From positions 62,001-126,000 of the forward strand of contig NZ_JAIPPU010000006.1 in assembly GCF_026646375.1 (NCBI RefSeq): a DNA stretch of 64,000 nucleotides, written 5' to 3'. The stretch is from Acetobacterium wieringae. GTDB lineage: Bacteria > Bacillota > Clostridia > Eubacteriales > Eubacteriaceae. This document shows positions 33,162 to 42,713 of this stretch, piece after piece (within the stretch, counting starts at the first letter, position 1; each line of letters starts with the position of its first letter). The notes under the pieces are model-generated. The model was not told where the DNA came from. It saw nothing but the letters and a program-made list of their open reading frames with translations, and ran no database searches. Made by a program: the position numbers and the translations under genes.

Positions 33162-33222
33162 TTTAACAAAATTTATATTCGATTTCGACGCTTTCATCGA
33201 ATAATAAGTTATTTTTTGCAGA

Positions 33223-33251
33223 TTGACACATCTATACTTCTTCAATATAAT
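33223..33251 (+). promoter_or_regulatory. Strong sigma-A promoter of the DUF1638 gene
   Basis: TTGACA (33223-33228), 17-base spacer, TATAAT (33246-33251), both perfect, 32 bases before the start codon at 33283. Confidence 0.85.
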
Positions 33252-33282
33252 CAGACCAATGTTAGAAAACGGAGGTTAACGC

Positions 33283-33927
33283 ATGAAAAAAATTGTAATC
33301 GGGTGTAGTGTAATCCGCAAAGAAATCGAAAAATATTATGATAAATCAGCAGATTTTGAGTTCGATTGGTTAGAAGATCATCTTCATAACATCCCCGAAG
33401 CACTTCATAAAAAACTCCAATCTGCCATCGATAAACATCGTGATGCTGATATGATTTATCTTTTATATGGCCATTGTGGGCAGGCAATTTGTGGCATTCA
33501 AGCTCGACAGTGTCCCATTATTATTCCTAAAGTTGAAGATTGTATTGAAGTTTTACTTTACCATAATCCTGAAGTAAACGAAATGCGCCGCACTTCCTAT
33601 TTTATATCGCAAGGTTGGCTATGGGGTAATGAAAACCTTGGCTATGAATATGACCGTATTAAAGAAAAATATGGCGAAAAACGTGCTTTGCGGGTAGTTA
33701 AAACCATGTATAAAAACTATCGTTATCTTATGTATGTCAATACTGGAATTGAAGAGGATCGTGTCCGCCATGATTGTTCTACCGTTGCTGAACGTTTAGG
33801 ATTACAATTGCAAGAAACACATGGAGATATTCATCTGCTCTTAAATATGCTAAATGGTGTAATGGATGATCGTTATCTAATCGTTCCGCCGGAAGGGTAT
33901 GTAACTGAAGAAATGTTCCGAAAATAG
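33283..33927 (+). CDS. DUF1638 family protein
   Basis: 214 residues. MKKIVIGCSVIRKEIEKYY, IYLLYGHCGQAICGI and CSTVAERLGLQLQETHGDI correspond to the blocks of DUF1638, a family common in methanogens and acetogens near corrinoid methyltransferase genes, including those for methylamines. Cys residues at GCSV, GHCG, CPII and DC are candidates for metal binding. Function is unknown. It has its own consensus promoter and AACGGAGG ribosome binding site, so it is probably well expressed. It is a plus-strand gene between minus-strand units. Confidence 0.75.
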   Translation: MKKIVIGCSVIRKEIEKYYDKSADFEFDWLEDHLHNIPEALHKKLQSAIDKHRDADMIYLLYGHCGQAICGIQARQCPIIIPKVEDCIEVLLYHNPEVNEMRRTSYFISQGWLWGNENLGYEYDRIKEKYGEKRALRVVKTMYKNYRYLMYVNTGIEEDRVRHDCSTVAERLGLQLQETHGDIHLLLNMLNGVMDDRYLIVPPEGYVTEEMFRK

Positions 33928-33929
33928 CA

Positions 33930-33988
33930 GGTAGTGTTACAAAAATGGGGTCTCGCTTTTATCCAAATACCATTTTTGCAACACTACC
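33930..33988. repeat. Long inverted repeat, probable terminator
   Basis: GGTAGTGTTACAAAAATGG (33930-33948) is inverted at 33970-33988 with one mismatch, around a 21-base loop. It follows the DUF1638 stop by 2 bases and has TTTTT after the right arm. The stem is long for a terminator and could be a small repeated element. Confidence 0.6.
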
Positions 33989-34012
33989 ATTTTTAAAATA
34001 ATCTGCCCTCAT

Positions 34013-35748
34013 TCAACTTGTAATTATGCGCTTTAAATAAGCTGCAATAATATCACCAAAACGGTTCATTTCTCTGGTAAAGATAAAATCTTTGCCATAA
34101 ATAAGTTTCTCGGCTTTCAGGTCTTTTTCATCACCCGTAAAAATACCCAACACCATTATCCCTCTTTGCCGGGCAATTCTGACTTCTTTGGCTGTATCAT
34201 CGATACCAATCCCTCCAGAATAAGAAACTGCGCCGCGAAATTCTTTACCACTATTCCTGGTCGGCAAATGAATATCATTTGGTTTTCCATCACTTAAAAC
34301 AATTAAAATCTTATTCTCCTCGGCCCGTGTATAAAGAGCATCACAAACACTCTTTATAGCAAGACCATCCCGATTGCATCCTTCACAGCTATATTCAAAA
34401 ATATTTTCAGTCTGTTTTAAATCATCATCATAATTGCGGTACCGTTTTAGGATCGTATAATCAAAAAAACTGTAAAATCCATTAACGCGACAAGGAATTC
34501 CAGCATCAACAATTGCCCGTACAATAATATAGGCCTGAATTGCTACTGTTGCTTGTTTTAAAAATTGAGAATGGCTACTATCAATCATCAAATCAACAAC
34601 ATACTTCCCTTTATCATTGTTTTCCATTTTTCTAAATAGTCTTGTTGAAGGAACACGGCCCAACCGCCACAGCTTTTGGACATTAATTGTCCCTGAATCA
34701 CTGGAAGTAGCATATTTAGATTGTTCTGCACTTAACGTTTGAATTAATGATTTTTTCAACCGATTTATTGTTGCTTCATAAATTTGCTGTTTCTTTTCGT
34801 ATGCAAATCGGTTCTTTTCTAAACTTTTTTGAGCCCGTTTAACTGCATTTGGTTATTATTCTTACTCCTTATTAAACCCTCTGTGAAATGAAGTTGGCAA
34901 TCTCGATGGACCCCTTTACATAATCGACTTTCGATTCTTCTAACAAGCACTCCTTTAAGATATGATTCCCCACAATTTAATTCGGCTTGACGATTCATAG
35001 CCTCAACAAATTCATTATCCTTGCTTCTATATTCTGTCTGACGTTCTCCGCTCATTGTCTTTTCAAGTTCTGCTACTTTACTGGATTTTTTATTTAACAA
35101 CTCTGAATTTAAAACACTTTCAGATAATTTTTTTCTTTTAACCAACGGTCGGGGATGATTCTCTAAAATACTTTGCATATCAAATTGAACATAATCATTT
35201 ATCCTAAAAAATCTGATATATAATTCGTCGATTTCTTCGATAAAATTTAGAAGGTCGTTTGTTTTGGCTATACTGATTATTTCCAATGCTAATTCACGCA
35301 TGATCGGTTTTACGCTTACACTGATGCCCGCAAGAACTGAAAACATTGAGAACTCGATTTCATCGGATAAACAATCAGAAACCGGTGAATTTAGTCTATC
35401 AATAATCTCTAAACAGGCTTTTTTTTGTATATCGGGAATACCTGGTCTCTCGACTGTCAATAAATTAATCGCTATCACATCAATTGCTGGTAAAAGAATT
35501 GCCTGCAGCTTTTCCCTGGAAAACCCTGAACAACTCCGCCACTCAATGTATTGGTTGATTAGATACCAGTCCACATATTTTCGACGGGCACCTGAGATAG
35601 CTCCAAAATATAAAGCATTAAATTTCGAGCGATTTACCTTTTCATTTTCAGGCATTTCATCCCCATAATTGCCACAGATGGTCCACATCAAATTATTAAC
35701 GCGATTGTCAAATTCAGAATCTTCGGATTCCCGACACTTCTCTGCCAT
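34013..35748 (-). pseudogene. NorD-like VWA protein gene split by a frameshift
   Basis: One reading frame from 35748 (MAEKCRESEDSEFDNRV, good AGGAGG site) runs 309 codons and stops at 34819 just after NGLKKV. The other frame continues from about 34830 (SLEKNRFAYEKKQQIYEATI) and carries a VWA domain with VVDLMIDSSHS (MIDAS-like) and IVLSDGKPND, ending at 34013. Read together with a -1 shift in the A6 run at 34825-34830 they give about 575 residues, the layout of NorD-like proteins, which activate nitric oxide reductase or other enzymes with a MoxR-type ATPase. No norQ-like partner is present. Lesion may be a real 1-base loss or a sequencing error. Confidence 0.72.
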
Positions 35749-35898
35749 TTATCGTACCTCCTAGAAAATGTTGCAAATGAATTAAGTTCATTCTCTAAAA
35801 ATTCATAAAGTATACCCAACTGGATCTAAATAATTCGCAGTGGTGAGATATTTAATCTTAAAATCCGCGCAGAACTCTTTAATATTTAACTTCCTATA

Positions 35899-37188
35899 TC
35901 ATATGATATCTTGCCCGGTTTCAGTACGATGCTTTTCATATAAGATCGCCTCTTCATTCCGATCCGATTTTATAAATAGACAAATCATAACTGTGAGGAT
36001 AGACATCATCAACATTAGTTGATAAGATAATGAAAAACTTCCAGTCATTTTTTTAATGTAACCACCTGCATAATTCCCGATCATTGAACCCACTCCTAAC
36101 GATAAATTCAACAGCCCAAATAACTTCGCCGTTTTTTCTGGTGGTAAGACTCGAGTCACATATGTTGGATGCAATCCAAAAATGCCATTGTAAGTTAATC
36201 CAAAAATAGCACAAGCAAATAGAGCCGCTGCTGCATTATGGAAAAACACTACTGTTGCAATTGATAAAATCGAAATACTGTATGTGATAATCATTGCCCG
36301 TTTGGCTGTATATTTGTCGGCTAAAACCCCTGCAATAAAACCACTAAAAATACCAATAAAGCCAAAAATACTCCATGCAATTCCTGATATTTGTTCATTT
36401 AAACCCAAGTCTTCTTGCATTAAAGGTACGATGTAACTTTGGAATGGAATCAAATAGAGCCCGGATAAAATCAATAATGCAACTAATAAAACATAGTGTT
36501 TGAGATAATTCCCCGACTTATCATTCCTTAGCACCAGTTTTTTCGTCTTATCTTTATTTCTTTGATTGGCTTTTTCAATCTGTAAATCAGTTGAGTTCTT
36601 TAATTTGTATATCCAATAAACACCAATCACCCCGAGAATCAAACTGATAATGCCAAATACAAACCAAACGGTTTGCCAAGTATCATTAGTCAGTATATAA
36701 GGAATCAAGAAACCATTTAGAATTAGTCCAAAAGATGTCCCACTTGAAATGATGCCAAGACTTTTTCCGCGATTATCTTCCTGGATGTTCTTAGCCACAA
36801 ACTCTACCATTGGTATCCATGATGTTGCCGCAAATATACCCTGAAGGGTTACAATAACTAGCAAGAGCCATGGATTATTAACGAATGCTAGCACAAAAAC
36901 ACTAAACCTACATAAAATTACTGACGACGATATCAAAAATCTTACACTTAAGTAACCACACAAAACACCGCCAAGCAAAGAAAAAAGCAAGTAAGCACCT
37001 TGGTGGCATGCATTTATTAACCCAATAAATTCGTAGTCAATATTTAAGCTACTGACGATATCCGGAGTAATCATCGAAAAAATATAACGCCCAAAAGCAA
37101 ATGTAATTGTGATAAATCCCGTTAAACAAATAACATATATCAATTCTTTTCTTTTTTTGGACATGATATCCACCACTTTTTCTTTCAT
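35899..37188 (-). CDS. Major facilitator superfamily transporter
   Basis: 429 residues from the ATG at 37188, preceded by GAAGGAGAAT. Twelve hydrophobic segments with a cytoplasmic Lys-rich loop after helix 6 (about residues 195-222) and the MFS loop motif LADKYTAKRAMI between helices 8 and 9 plus GVLCGYLSVRFLI between helices 2 and 3. The general pattern FGRYIFSMITPDI suggests an organic anion or unknown small-molecule carrier. Nothing nearby points to the substrate. It starts about 150 bases upstream of the NorD-like gene but need not be cotranscribed. Confidence 0.85.
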   Translation of the reverse strand: MKEKVVDIMSKKRKELIYVICLTGFITITFAFGRYIFSMITPDIVSSLNIDYEFIGLINACHQGAYLLFSLLGGVLCGYLSVRFLISSSVILCRFSVFVLAFVNNPWLLLVIVTLQGIFAATSWIPMVEFVAKNIQEDNRGKSLGIISSGTSFGLILNGFLIPYILTNDTWQTVWFVFGIISLILGVIGVYWIYKLKNSTDLQIEKANQRNKDKTKKLVLRNDKSGNYLKHYVLLVALLILSGLYLIPFQSYIVPLMQEDLGLNEQISGIAWSIFGFIGIFSGFIAGVLADKYTAKRAMIITYSISILSIATVVFFHNAAAALFACAIFGLTYNGIFGLHPTYVTRVLPPEKTAKLFGLLNLSLGVGSMIGNYAGGYIKKMTGSFSLSYQLMLMMSILTVMICLFIKSDRNEEAILYEKHRTETGQDII

Positions 37189-37611
37189 ACTATTCTCCTT
37201 CTTCAAATGTACAATTTAGAATAATTGTGCTAATGATAAACGCAATCTGCTAATCATACATTTTTCACTTTCTGAGCTTATATTAAGCATTTTTTGTGCC
37301 AACTTTGTGTTTTAATTTAAATATTTTTTAATCATATTCTACCCGATATCGCAATAAACAGTATTTTATAATTATTTTAATATTACGAAATTTATAATAA
37401 CCCCCTTATTACAGGCTGCTACCGCAAAATATTATTACCAGCAAAATTATATTCATGGCCAAAGGCCGCTAATTTCAGAGGGTTTTAAACACGCCTGCAA
37501 ATAAATCTGCACAATAAAAAAAAATTGCAAATAATACTCGATTTGTTTCGTAAATATTATCAAATATTGGTAACGACCATATTTTTCGTATGCCCTCATG
37601 AAACAATCACA

Positions 37612-37660
37612 ACAAAAAAGATCCCTCAATTATAATCAAATTGAAGAATCTTTTTTGTTA
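37612..37660. terminator. Bidirectional terminator left of the IS element
   Basis: AACAAAAAAGAT and ATCTTTTTTGTT, with CAATT/AATTG inside, form a long hairpin. On the minus strand it would serve a gene to the right; the first such gene is the ferritin-like gene at 39201, now separated by the IS element. The AT-rich stretch 37207-37611 shows no gene or further signal I can support. Confidence 0.7.
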
Positions 37661-37674
37661 CGTAAATTAATCTT

Positions 37675-39186
37675 CTCAACTTTCCCAGCTGAAAAATTCA
37701 GCTGAGACCTTACAAAAACAAACTTTGCAGCTTCTGAAAAACAGAAGTTGACAAAAAAATGCACCCAACGTCTGATATAATGAAAATGCAACCTAACAAA
37801 AATCAGACAGGAGAGTGCATAACACTATGATAAGCCAAAACAGCCCATCTGAACAGACAAATATTAAATTTCTCAAAGCTTTTAAAGCATTGAAACTAAC
37901 ATCGCTCCTTAGAGATTCCGGGATCCGCAAAGCACAGGGGATCAAAGTAACAGAAGTTTTTGAATTTCTTTTGCTACTGGCCTTTCAGGGCAAAAATCTG
38001 TATCGCTACCCGGATTCAAAGTACTATGATCATTCGGTATCAAAGAATACGTATTATCGATTTTTGAACACCGCTACCTACAACTGGCGGCGATTTCTGA
38101 CCTCACTGTCTGCCCGGGTGATTACTTCATTCAGTAGGCTGACACATTCGGATCGGGTTAAAGTCTTTATTCTTGATGATACGGTGATCAATCGGAACCG
38201 CAGTAAGCATGTGGAACTTCTGGCCAATCTCTATGATCACGCAGAGCATCGCTTCATCAAAGGCTTTACCATGCTTGCCCTTGGCTGGTCGGATGGTTAC
38301 AGTTTTATTCCTGCTGATTTTGCGATGATGTCTTCAGCCAACAAAGCAAACCGGGTGCAGGAAGTTTCGGAATCAATTGACAGGCGCACCAGTGGTTACA
38401 AACGTCGAAGCGAAGCCATTAAAAAGAAAACGGATGTCGCTGTTCAAATGATCAGTAACGCTTTAAAACAGGGCATTCAGGCCGATAATGTTCTGATGGA
38501 TACCTGGTTTACCCATGAACCGATGATTCGTGCCATTCTTGATGAAGGTCTGGATGTCATTGGGATGGTGAAACAGTAAAAACAACGTTATCGCTACAAA
38601 GGCAGTTTTTATACCCTTCCACAACTGCGGCGACTGTTGCCGGAATATTCGCCCGGAAATCAGTTTGGATCACTTATTGTAACAACGAAAAATGGGATTC
38701 CTGTGAAACTGGTTTTTTTCAGAAATCGCAATAACAAAAGAGAATTGCTGTCGGTACTCAGTACGAATTTATCACTGTCTGATGAAGAAATCATCCCTAT
38801 TTACGGAAATCGCTGGGCAATCGAAGTTTTCTTCAAATCCACCAAATCCTTGTTGAAGCTTGGCTCCGAATTTCAGGGACGAAGCTATGACATGACGATC
38901 AGCCACACCACGATTGTCTTTAGTCGATACATCCTTTTGGAATGGCTTCGCAGAAACGAAAAGGATGATAAAACCTTATGTGAATTATTCTTCAGACTCT
39001 GTGATGACATCCAGGATATGACACTTTCGACAGCTCTCCAAAGTTTGATGGGCTTATTTGTCGAACATTTAAACACGGTAGGCTCCCAAAAGTCTACTCT
39101 GCTAAAAATTCAACTCCAGCAATGGATTGACGCCCAGGCCTCTTTTGTAAAGGCTTTGTTTAGTCAATTAGGATGGGAAAGTTGAG
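37675..39186 (+). mobile_element. IS4-family-like insertion sequence, 1512 bp
   Basis: Terminal inverted repeats CTCAACTTTCCCA (37675-37687) and TGGGAAAGTTGAG (39174-39186) are perfect over 13 bases. The flanks AATCTT on the left and TAATTCTT on the right are only loosely alike, so a target duplication is not clear. It encodes one transposase, which has an internal stop, so the copy is probably not self-mobile. Confidence 0.85.
37827..39185 (+). pseudogene. IS4-like transposase with in-frame TAA
   Basis: From the ATG at 37827 (CAGGAGAG upstream) the frame runs to VIGMVKQ and stops with TAA at 38577. The same frame continues with KQRYRYKGSFYTLPQLRRLL and on to FSQLGWES at 39185, which reaches into the right inverted repeat. 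DDE features: FILDDTVINRN (first Asp), DNVLMDTWFTH (second Asp) and YGNRWAIEVFFKSTKSLLKL (Y-x2-R-W-x-I-E with the catalytic Glu). A single substitution, such as CAA or AAA to TAA, would explain the break. Without suppression the product lacks the Glu and is inactive. Confidence 0.85.
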
Positions 39187-39200
39187 TAATTCTTTATTCT

Positions 39201-39686
39201 TTAATACTCTTCTCTTATTCCAAATTCAGCATCTTCAACCCATTCTTCGGGACGTTCGACCAACGTGATCAGGTTATCAAAAATATTAAAATGCTTTTCT
39301 TCCTGCTTAACCAAGTAACCAAACAATTTCTTTGTTTGTTCATCAGTTGACTCTGAATACAGCTTCTGATACAGTTCGATGCTGTCTTTTTCCATTTCCA
39401 AGGCCATTCGATAGACATCTAGCTGATTGGGAATTTTTTCGAATTTATTCTTGAATTCTCCACGTTTTTTAAAAACATTACTTGTGTCTGCTAAGGTTTT
39501 ATTGTCAGCCAGATCATAGGTTATTTTCGCCAGTTCGTTTTTTAACAATGTGGCATGACCATTTTCGTCATCTGCCAACAACAAAAACACAGCATTTAAA
39601 CTATTATCCTGATTGTTTTCTGCTTGTTCACGGTAATACTTTTCGCCATCAACTTCCATTTTAATTGCAAATTCGATCGTATTCAT
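39201..39686 (-). CDS. Ferritin-like/rubrerythrin-type diiron protein
   Basis: 161 residues. Four-helix bundle with paired carboxylate motifs: AIKMEVDGEKYYREQA (first Glu), LLADDENGHATLL (E-x2-H), RMALEMEKDSIELY (second-repeat Glu) and LVKQEEKHFNIF (E-x2-H). That is the diiron pattern of the rubrerythrin-related family; no rubredoxin domain follows. Such proteins detoxify peroxide or oxygen or store iron in anaerobes. The IS element lies 14 bases after its stop and may have cut it off from its terminator. Confidence 0.85.
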   Translation of the reverse strand: MNTIEFAIKMEVDGEKYYREQAENNQDNSLNAVFLLLADDENGHATLLKNELAKITYDLADNKTLADTSNVFKKRGEFKNKFEKIPNQLDVYRMALEMEKDSIELYQKLYSESTDEQTKKLFGYLVKQEEKHFNIFDNLITLVERPEEWVEDAEFGIREEY

Positions 39687-39744
39687 GCACTTTCACCTCA
39701 AACTATTCGTTCAATTTAAAATTCATACCGCAAAGCTTAATTTT

Positions 39745-39850
39745 TCAAAAGCCCGGATTTTTGCAGATGTGTTCGTCCGTATTTCCGGTACAGGCCGCAA
39801 TGTTGGCCTTTTTACTCAGAAGTCATATCCTGATGTCTTTTTTGATTCAT
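39745..39850 (-). pseudogene. Possible small Cys-containing ORF with a frameshift
   Basis: AGAGGTGG precedes an ATG at 39850 that reads MNQKRHQDMTSE and then TAA. Skipping one base there gives KKANIAACTGNTDEHICKNP and a stop at 39745, about 35 residues in all with two Cys. The good ribosome binding site and the sensible continuation suggest a small gene, interrupted next to an A5 run. The rest of the 39687-40014 gap shows nothing else. Confidence 0.33.
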
Positions 39851-40014
39851 TCGACCACCTCTTGGTCAGTGTTTGTTGTTTGGTATACCCTCGGCAAGAA
39901 TCACACCTCGCAGTATAGAATCTTGTTAACCTTATACCCAGTATTACCGATTCCAATCAATTCAGACTCTTTTTCTTATTACCATTTTACCAGAAGATCT
40001 ATTTGTCCATCAAT

Positions 40015-40053
40015 AAAAAAAGAATCGACTATCATTGGATCGATTCTTTTTTT
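40015..40053. terminator. Bidirectional terminator after msrB
   Basis: AAAAAAGAATCGA (40015-40027) pairs with TCGATTCTTTTTTT (40040-40053). On the minus strand it follows the msrB stop by about 23 bases. Confidence 0.82.
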
Positions 40054-40075
40054 CTTCTGTCACTATTTATTTTAT

Positions 40076-40519
40076 CTAGTCGATCAATGACAGATAATCA
40101 CCGTAACCCTCAGCTTCCATCTCCTTAACCGGAATAAAACGCAGTGAAGCGCTGTTAATGCAGTAGCGCAAGCCTCCGGTGGTGATTGGGCCATCTTCAA
40201 AAACGTGACCCAAGTGGGCGTCACCTGTGACACTGCGCACCTCGGTTCGCTTCATCCGCAGTGAGGTGTCGCTGCGTTCTTTGACCACTTTGGGATCAAT
40301 CGGTTTTGAGAAACTGGGCCAGCCACAACCGGATTCGAATTTATCGCTGGATGAGAAAAGTGGTTCGCCGGTGGTGATATCCACATAAATCCCTTTGCGG
40401 TATTCGTTGTAGTATTCATTCTGAAACGGTGGTTCGGTGGCATTTTTCTGTGTCACCGCATATTGATCCGGGGTCAAGGTCTTTAATAAGGTCTCCTGAT
40501 CTTTTTTTTTATATTTCAT
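40076..40519 (-). CDS. msrB: Peptide methionine-R-sulfoxide reductase MsrB
   Basis: 147 residues from the ATG at 40519 (AGGCAGGA upstream). [53 protein letters not shown] and [16 protein letters not shown] are the family blocks; the catalytic Cys is in RYCINS. The two zinc-binding C-x2-C pairs found in some MsrB are absent, as in many bacterial forms. It reduces methionine-R-sulfoxide in proteins using thioredoxin. It follows the YyaL-type gene by 58 bases. Confidence 0.95.
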   Translation of the reverse strand: MKYKKKDQETLLKTLTPDQYAVTQKNATEPPFQNEYYNEYRKGIYVDITTGEPLFSSSDKFESGCGWPSFSKPIDPKVVKERSDTSLRMKRTEVRSVTGDAHLGHVFEDGPITTGGLRYCINSASLRFIPVKEMEAEGYGDYLSLID

Positions 40520-40577
40520 TATCATTCCTGCCTTTCTTATGATGCTTCTGTTCCTACCCCATTTTTCCTGATTATAA

Positions 40578-42638
40578 TCAGTCTTCAATAATTTTAAGAA
40601 AGCTTTCAAGGTCATTCACCGGCTGCTCGCAACGGTAGTTTTTACAGATATAGGCAGTCGGTTCACCGTGAATCATCTGCTGATTCATGGCAAACTCGTT
40701 GATCTTTTTGAGATCGGTTTCGCTTTTGTTAAACAGCACCACCAAAAACGGCAGAAACTGCTGATTTAAGCGACGGTTCATTTCGCGAATCGTCGTATCG
40801 GTCTCATACCCGGCAAAAACCACCTCGGTAGTGGGTTGTTCATGGAATAATTTGGCACAGAGCATCATCGTACCAGCCATCGGTGCCTGATTAAGGTTTC
40901 CGGCAAAATAGTGAAACATCCCATTGACGATATCAATATATTTCTGTTCTCCGGTTATTTTCCCAAGCTTCAGCAGACAATAAGCTGCCAGGGCATTTCC
41001 CGATGGCATGGCATTGTCATACACTTCCTTGGGCCGGGCAATCAATTGTTCCGTATCATTACCATAGAGAAAAAAGCCGGCGGTGCCAAATTCATCGCCA
41101 AAAAGGTTGATCATATCCACCGCCCGCACAATCGCTTTTTCGAGATACTCGGTTTTAAAACTGGCCTGATAGAGTTCCAGATAACCCCAGATGACACTGG
41201 CATAATCATCCAGATAGCCGAGAATTTTGGCCTCCCCCTTGCGGAACCGGGCGTAAAGCCGACCACTCCGCCGGGCCATGTTGTTTTCAATAAAAGCCAT
41301 CGCCTCTTCAGCCTGTCGGACATAAACCGTTTTGTTGAAGATCCGTCCCGCCATCGCCAGAGCAGCAATCATCAACCCATTCCATGAGGTCAGAATCTTG
41401 TCATCCTTATGGGGATGAACCCGTTTTTCCCGCTGGGAAAAGAGATCAGCAGTCATCTCATCGAGTGCTTTTTCCAACTCGGGATTGGCTTCAATCAAAT
41501 CGAGATCGGTATCGATCATATTAACAATGTTCTTGCCATCAAAATTGCCTTTTTTTGACATCGGATAAAACTTAAAAAAGACCTCCGCCCGCTTCTGGCC
41601 CAATATTTTTTCCACCTTATCCATCGACCAGACATAGAACTTGCCTTCTTCCCCTTCCGAGTCAGCATCTTGCGCGCAATAGAAGGCCCCTTCTGGGGAA
41701 CGCAGATCACGATTGACATAGGTGATCGTTTTTTCGGCAATTTTTTTGTAGAGTATGTTGCCAGTAGCCTGGTAGGTTTCAGCATAAACCATAATCAGCA
41801 GGGCATTGTCATAGAGCATTTTTTCAAAGTGGGGAACCAGCCACTGTTCATCGGTTGAATAACGGGAAAACCCAAAACCAATATGATCAAAGATCCCGCC
41901 TTTATACATTTGCTGTAGGGTTTTTTCCACCATTACCAGGGCATCGGGCTGCTTAAACGCCTGATAACAACGCAGCAAATAAAAAAGATGATGGGAGGTG
42001 GGAAATTTGGGAGCCTTGCCAAAACCACCATAGCGGTCATCAAAGCTTTCATCAAAAAAATCATAGGCTTCAAAAAAGATCGTTCGCTTCAGTTCCTCTT
42101 CCCCTTTTCGTACCTCCAGATCATTGAGCAGTCCGGTCATCCGATTGGCAGAATCAATAATGTCTTCATTGTTTTTTCGCCACTGGCTTTCAATACCCAA
42201 CAATACATCGATCAAGCCAGGGTTTCCAAGCCGAGAGTATTTAGGCAGATAGGTGGTGACATAAAAAGGTTTGCGGTCAGCAGTCAGAAAAACATTCAGG
42301 GGCCAACCACCCTGACCGGTACTGACCTGGGCAAAGGTCATATATATCTGATCAATGTCCGGCCGTTCTTCCCGATCGACCTTGATGCTGATAAAATATT
42401 TATTCAGGATTTCGGCTACAGCTTCATCCTCAAAGGATTCTTTTTCCATCACATGACACCAGTGACAGGTGCTGTAACCAATTGAAAGGAAAACTGGTTT
42501 GTCCTGTCGTTTGGCCTGAATAAAGGCCTCATTCGACCAAGGATACCAGTTGACTGGATTATAGGCATGCTGTAATAAATAAGGACTCATTTCATGAACG
42601 AGTCGATTCGCTTTTTTCTTTACGTCGTCAAGAGCCAT
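40578..42638 (-). CDS. YyaL/DUF255-type protein with N-terminal thioredoxin-like domain
   Basis: 686 residues. The N-terminal 170 residues are thioredoxin-like with [14 protein letters not shown] (C-x2-C near residue 56) and [12 protein letters not shown]. The rest is an alpha/alpha-barrel resembling glucosamine epimerases and glycosidases: [41 protein letters not shown] and [13 protein letters not shown]. The length is normal for this widespread family (spermatogenesis-associated protein 20 in animals). The biochemical role is unclear. Pairing with msrB suggests a link to redox repair of proteins. Confidence 0.9.
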   Translation of the reverse strand: MALDDVKKKANRLVHEMSPYLLQHAYNPVNWYPWSNEAFIQAKRQDKPVFLSIGYSTCHWCHVMEKESFEDEAVAEILNKYFISIKVDREERPDIDQIYMTFAQVSTGQGGWPLNVFLTADRKPFYVTTYLPKYSRLGNPGLIDVLLGIESQWRKNNEDIIDSANRMTGLLNDLEVRKGEEELKRTIFFEAYDFFDESFDDRYGGFGKAPKFPTSHHLFYLLRCYQAFKQPDALVMVEKTLQQMYKGGIFDHIGFGFSRYSTDEQWLVPHFEKMLYDNALLIMVYAETYQATGNILYKKIAEKTITYVNRDLRSPEGAFYCAQDADSEGEEGKFYVWSMDKVEKILGQKRAEVFFKFYPMSKKGNFDGKNIVNMIDTDLDLIEANPELEKALDEMTADLFSQREKRVHPHKDDKILTSWNGLMIAALAMAGRIFNKTVYVRQAEEAMAFIENNMARRSGRLYARFRKGEAKILGYLDDYASVIWGYLELYQASFKTEYLEKAIVRAVDMINLFGDEFGTAGFFLYGNDTEQLIARPKEVYDNAMPSGNALAAYCLLKLGKITGEQKYIDIVNGMFHYFAGNLNQAPMAGTMMLCAKLFHEQPTTEVVFAGYETDTTIREMNRRLNQQFLPFLVVLFNKSETDLKKINEFAMNQQMIHGEPTAYICKNYRCEQPVNDLESFLKIIED

Positions 42639-42713
42639 TGTATCAACTCCTTTTTATTGTATTTCTTATCGCTACTAGCTATTATGCCCCTTAACCATTA
42701 ACCTGGGCTTTAA

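Noticed and set aside
34819..34860. Programmed -1 frameshifting in the NorD-like gene as the preferred explanation
   Set aside because: The heptamer is C-AAA-AAA-G rather than a canonical slippery site and no downstream stem was evident; a 1-base indel in the A6 run is simpler. Kept as an alternative only.
37661..39200. Target-site duplication around the IS element
   Set aside because: The flanks (AATCTT left, TAATTCTT right) differ by an insertion and are too AT-rich to be convincing.
40076..40519. MsrB as inactive because it lacks zinc-binding C-x2-C pairs
   Set aside because: Many active bacterial MsrB proteins lack the zinc site; the catalytic Cys in RYCINS is present.
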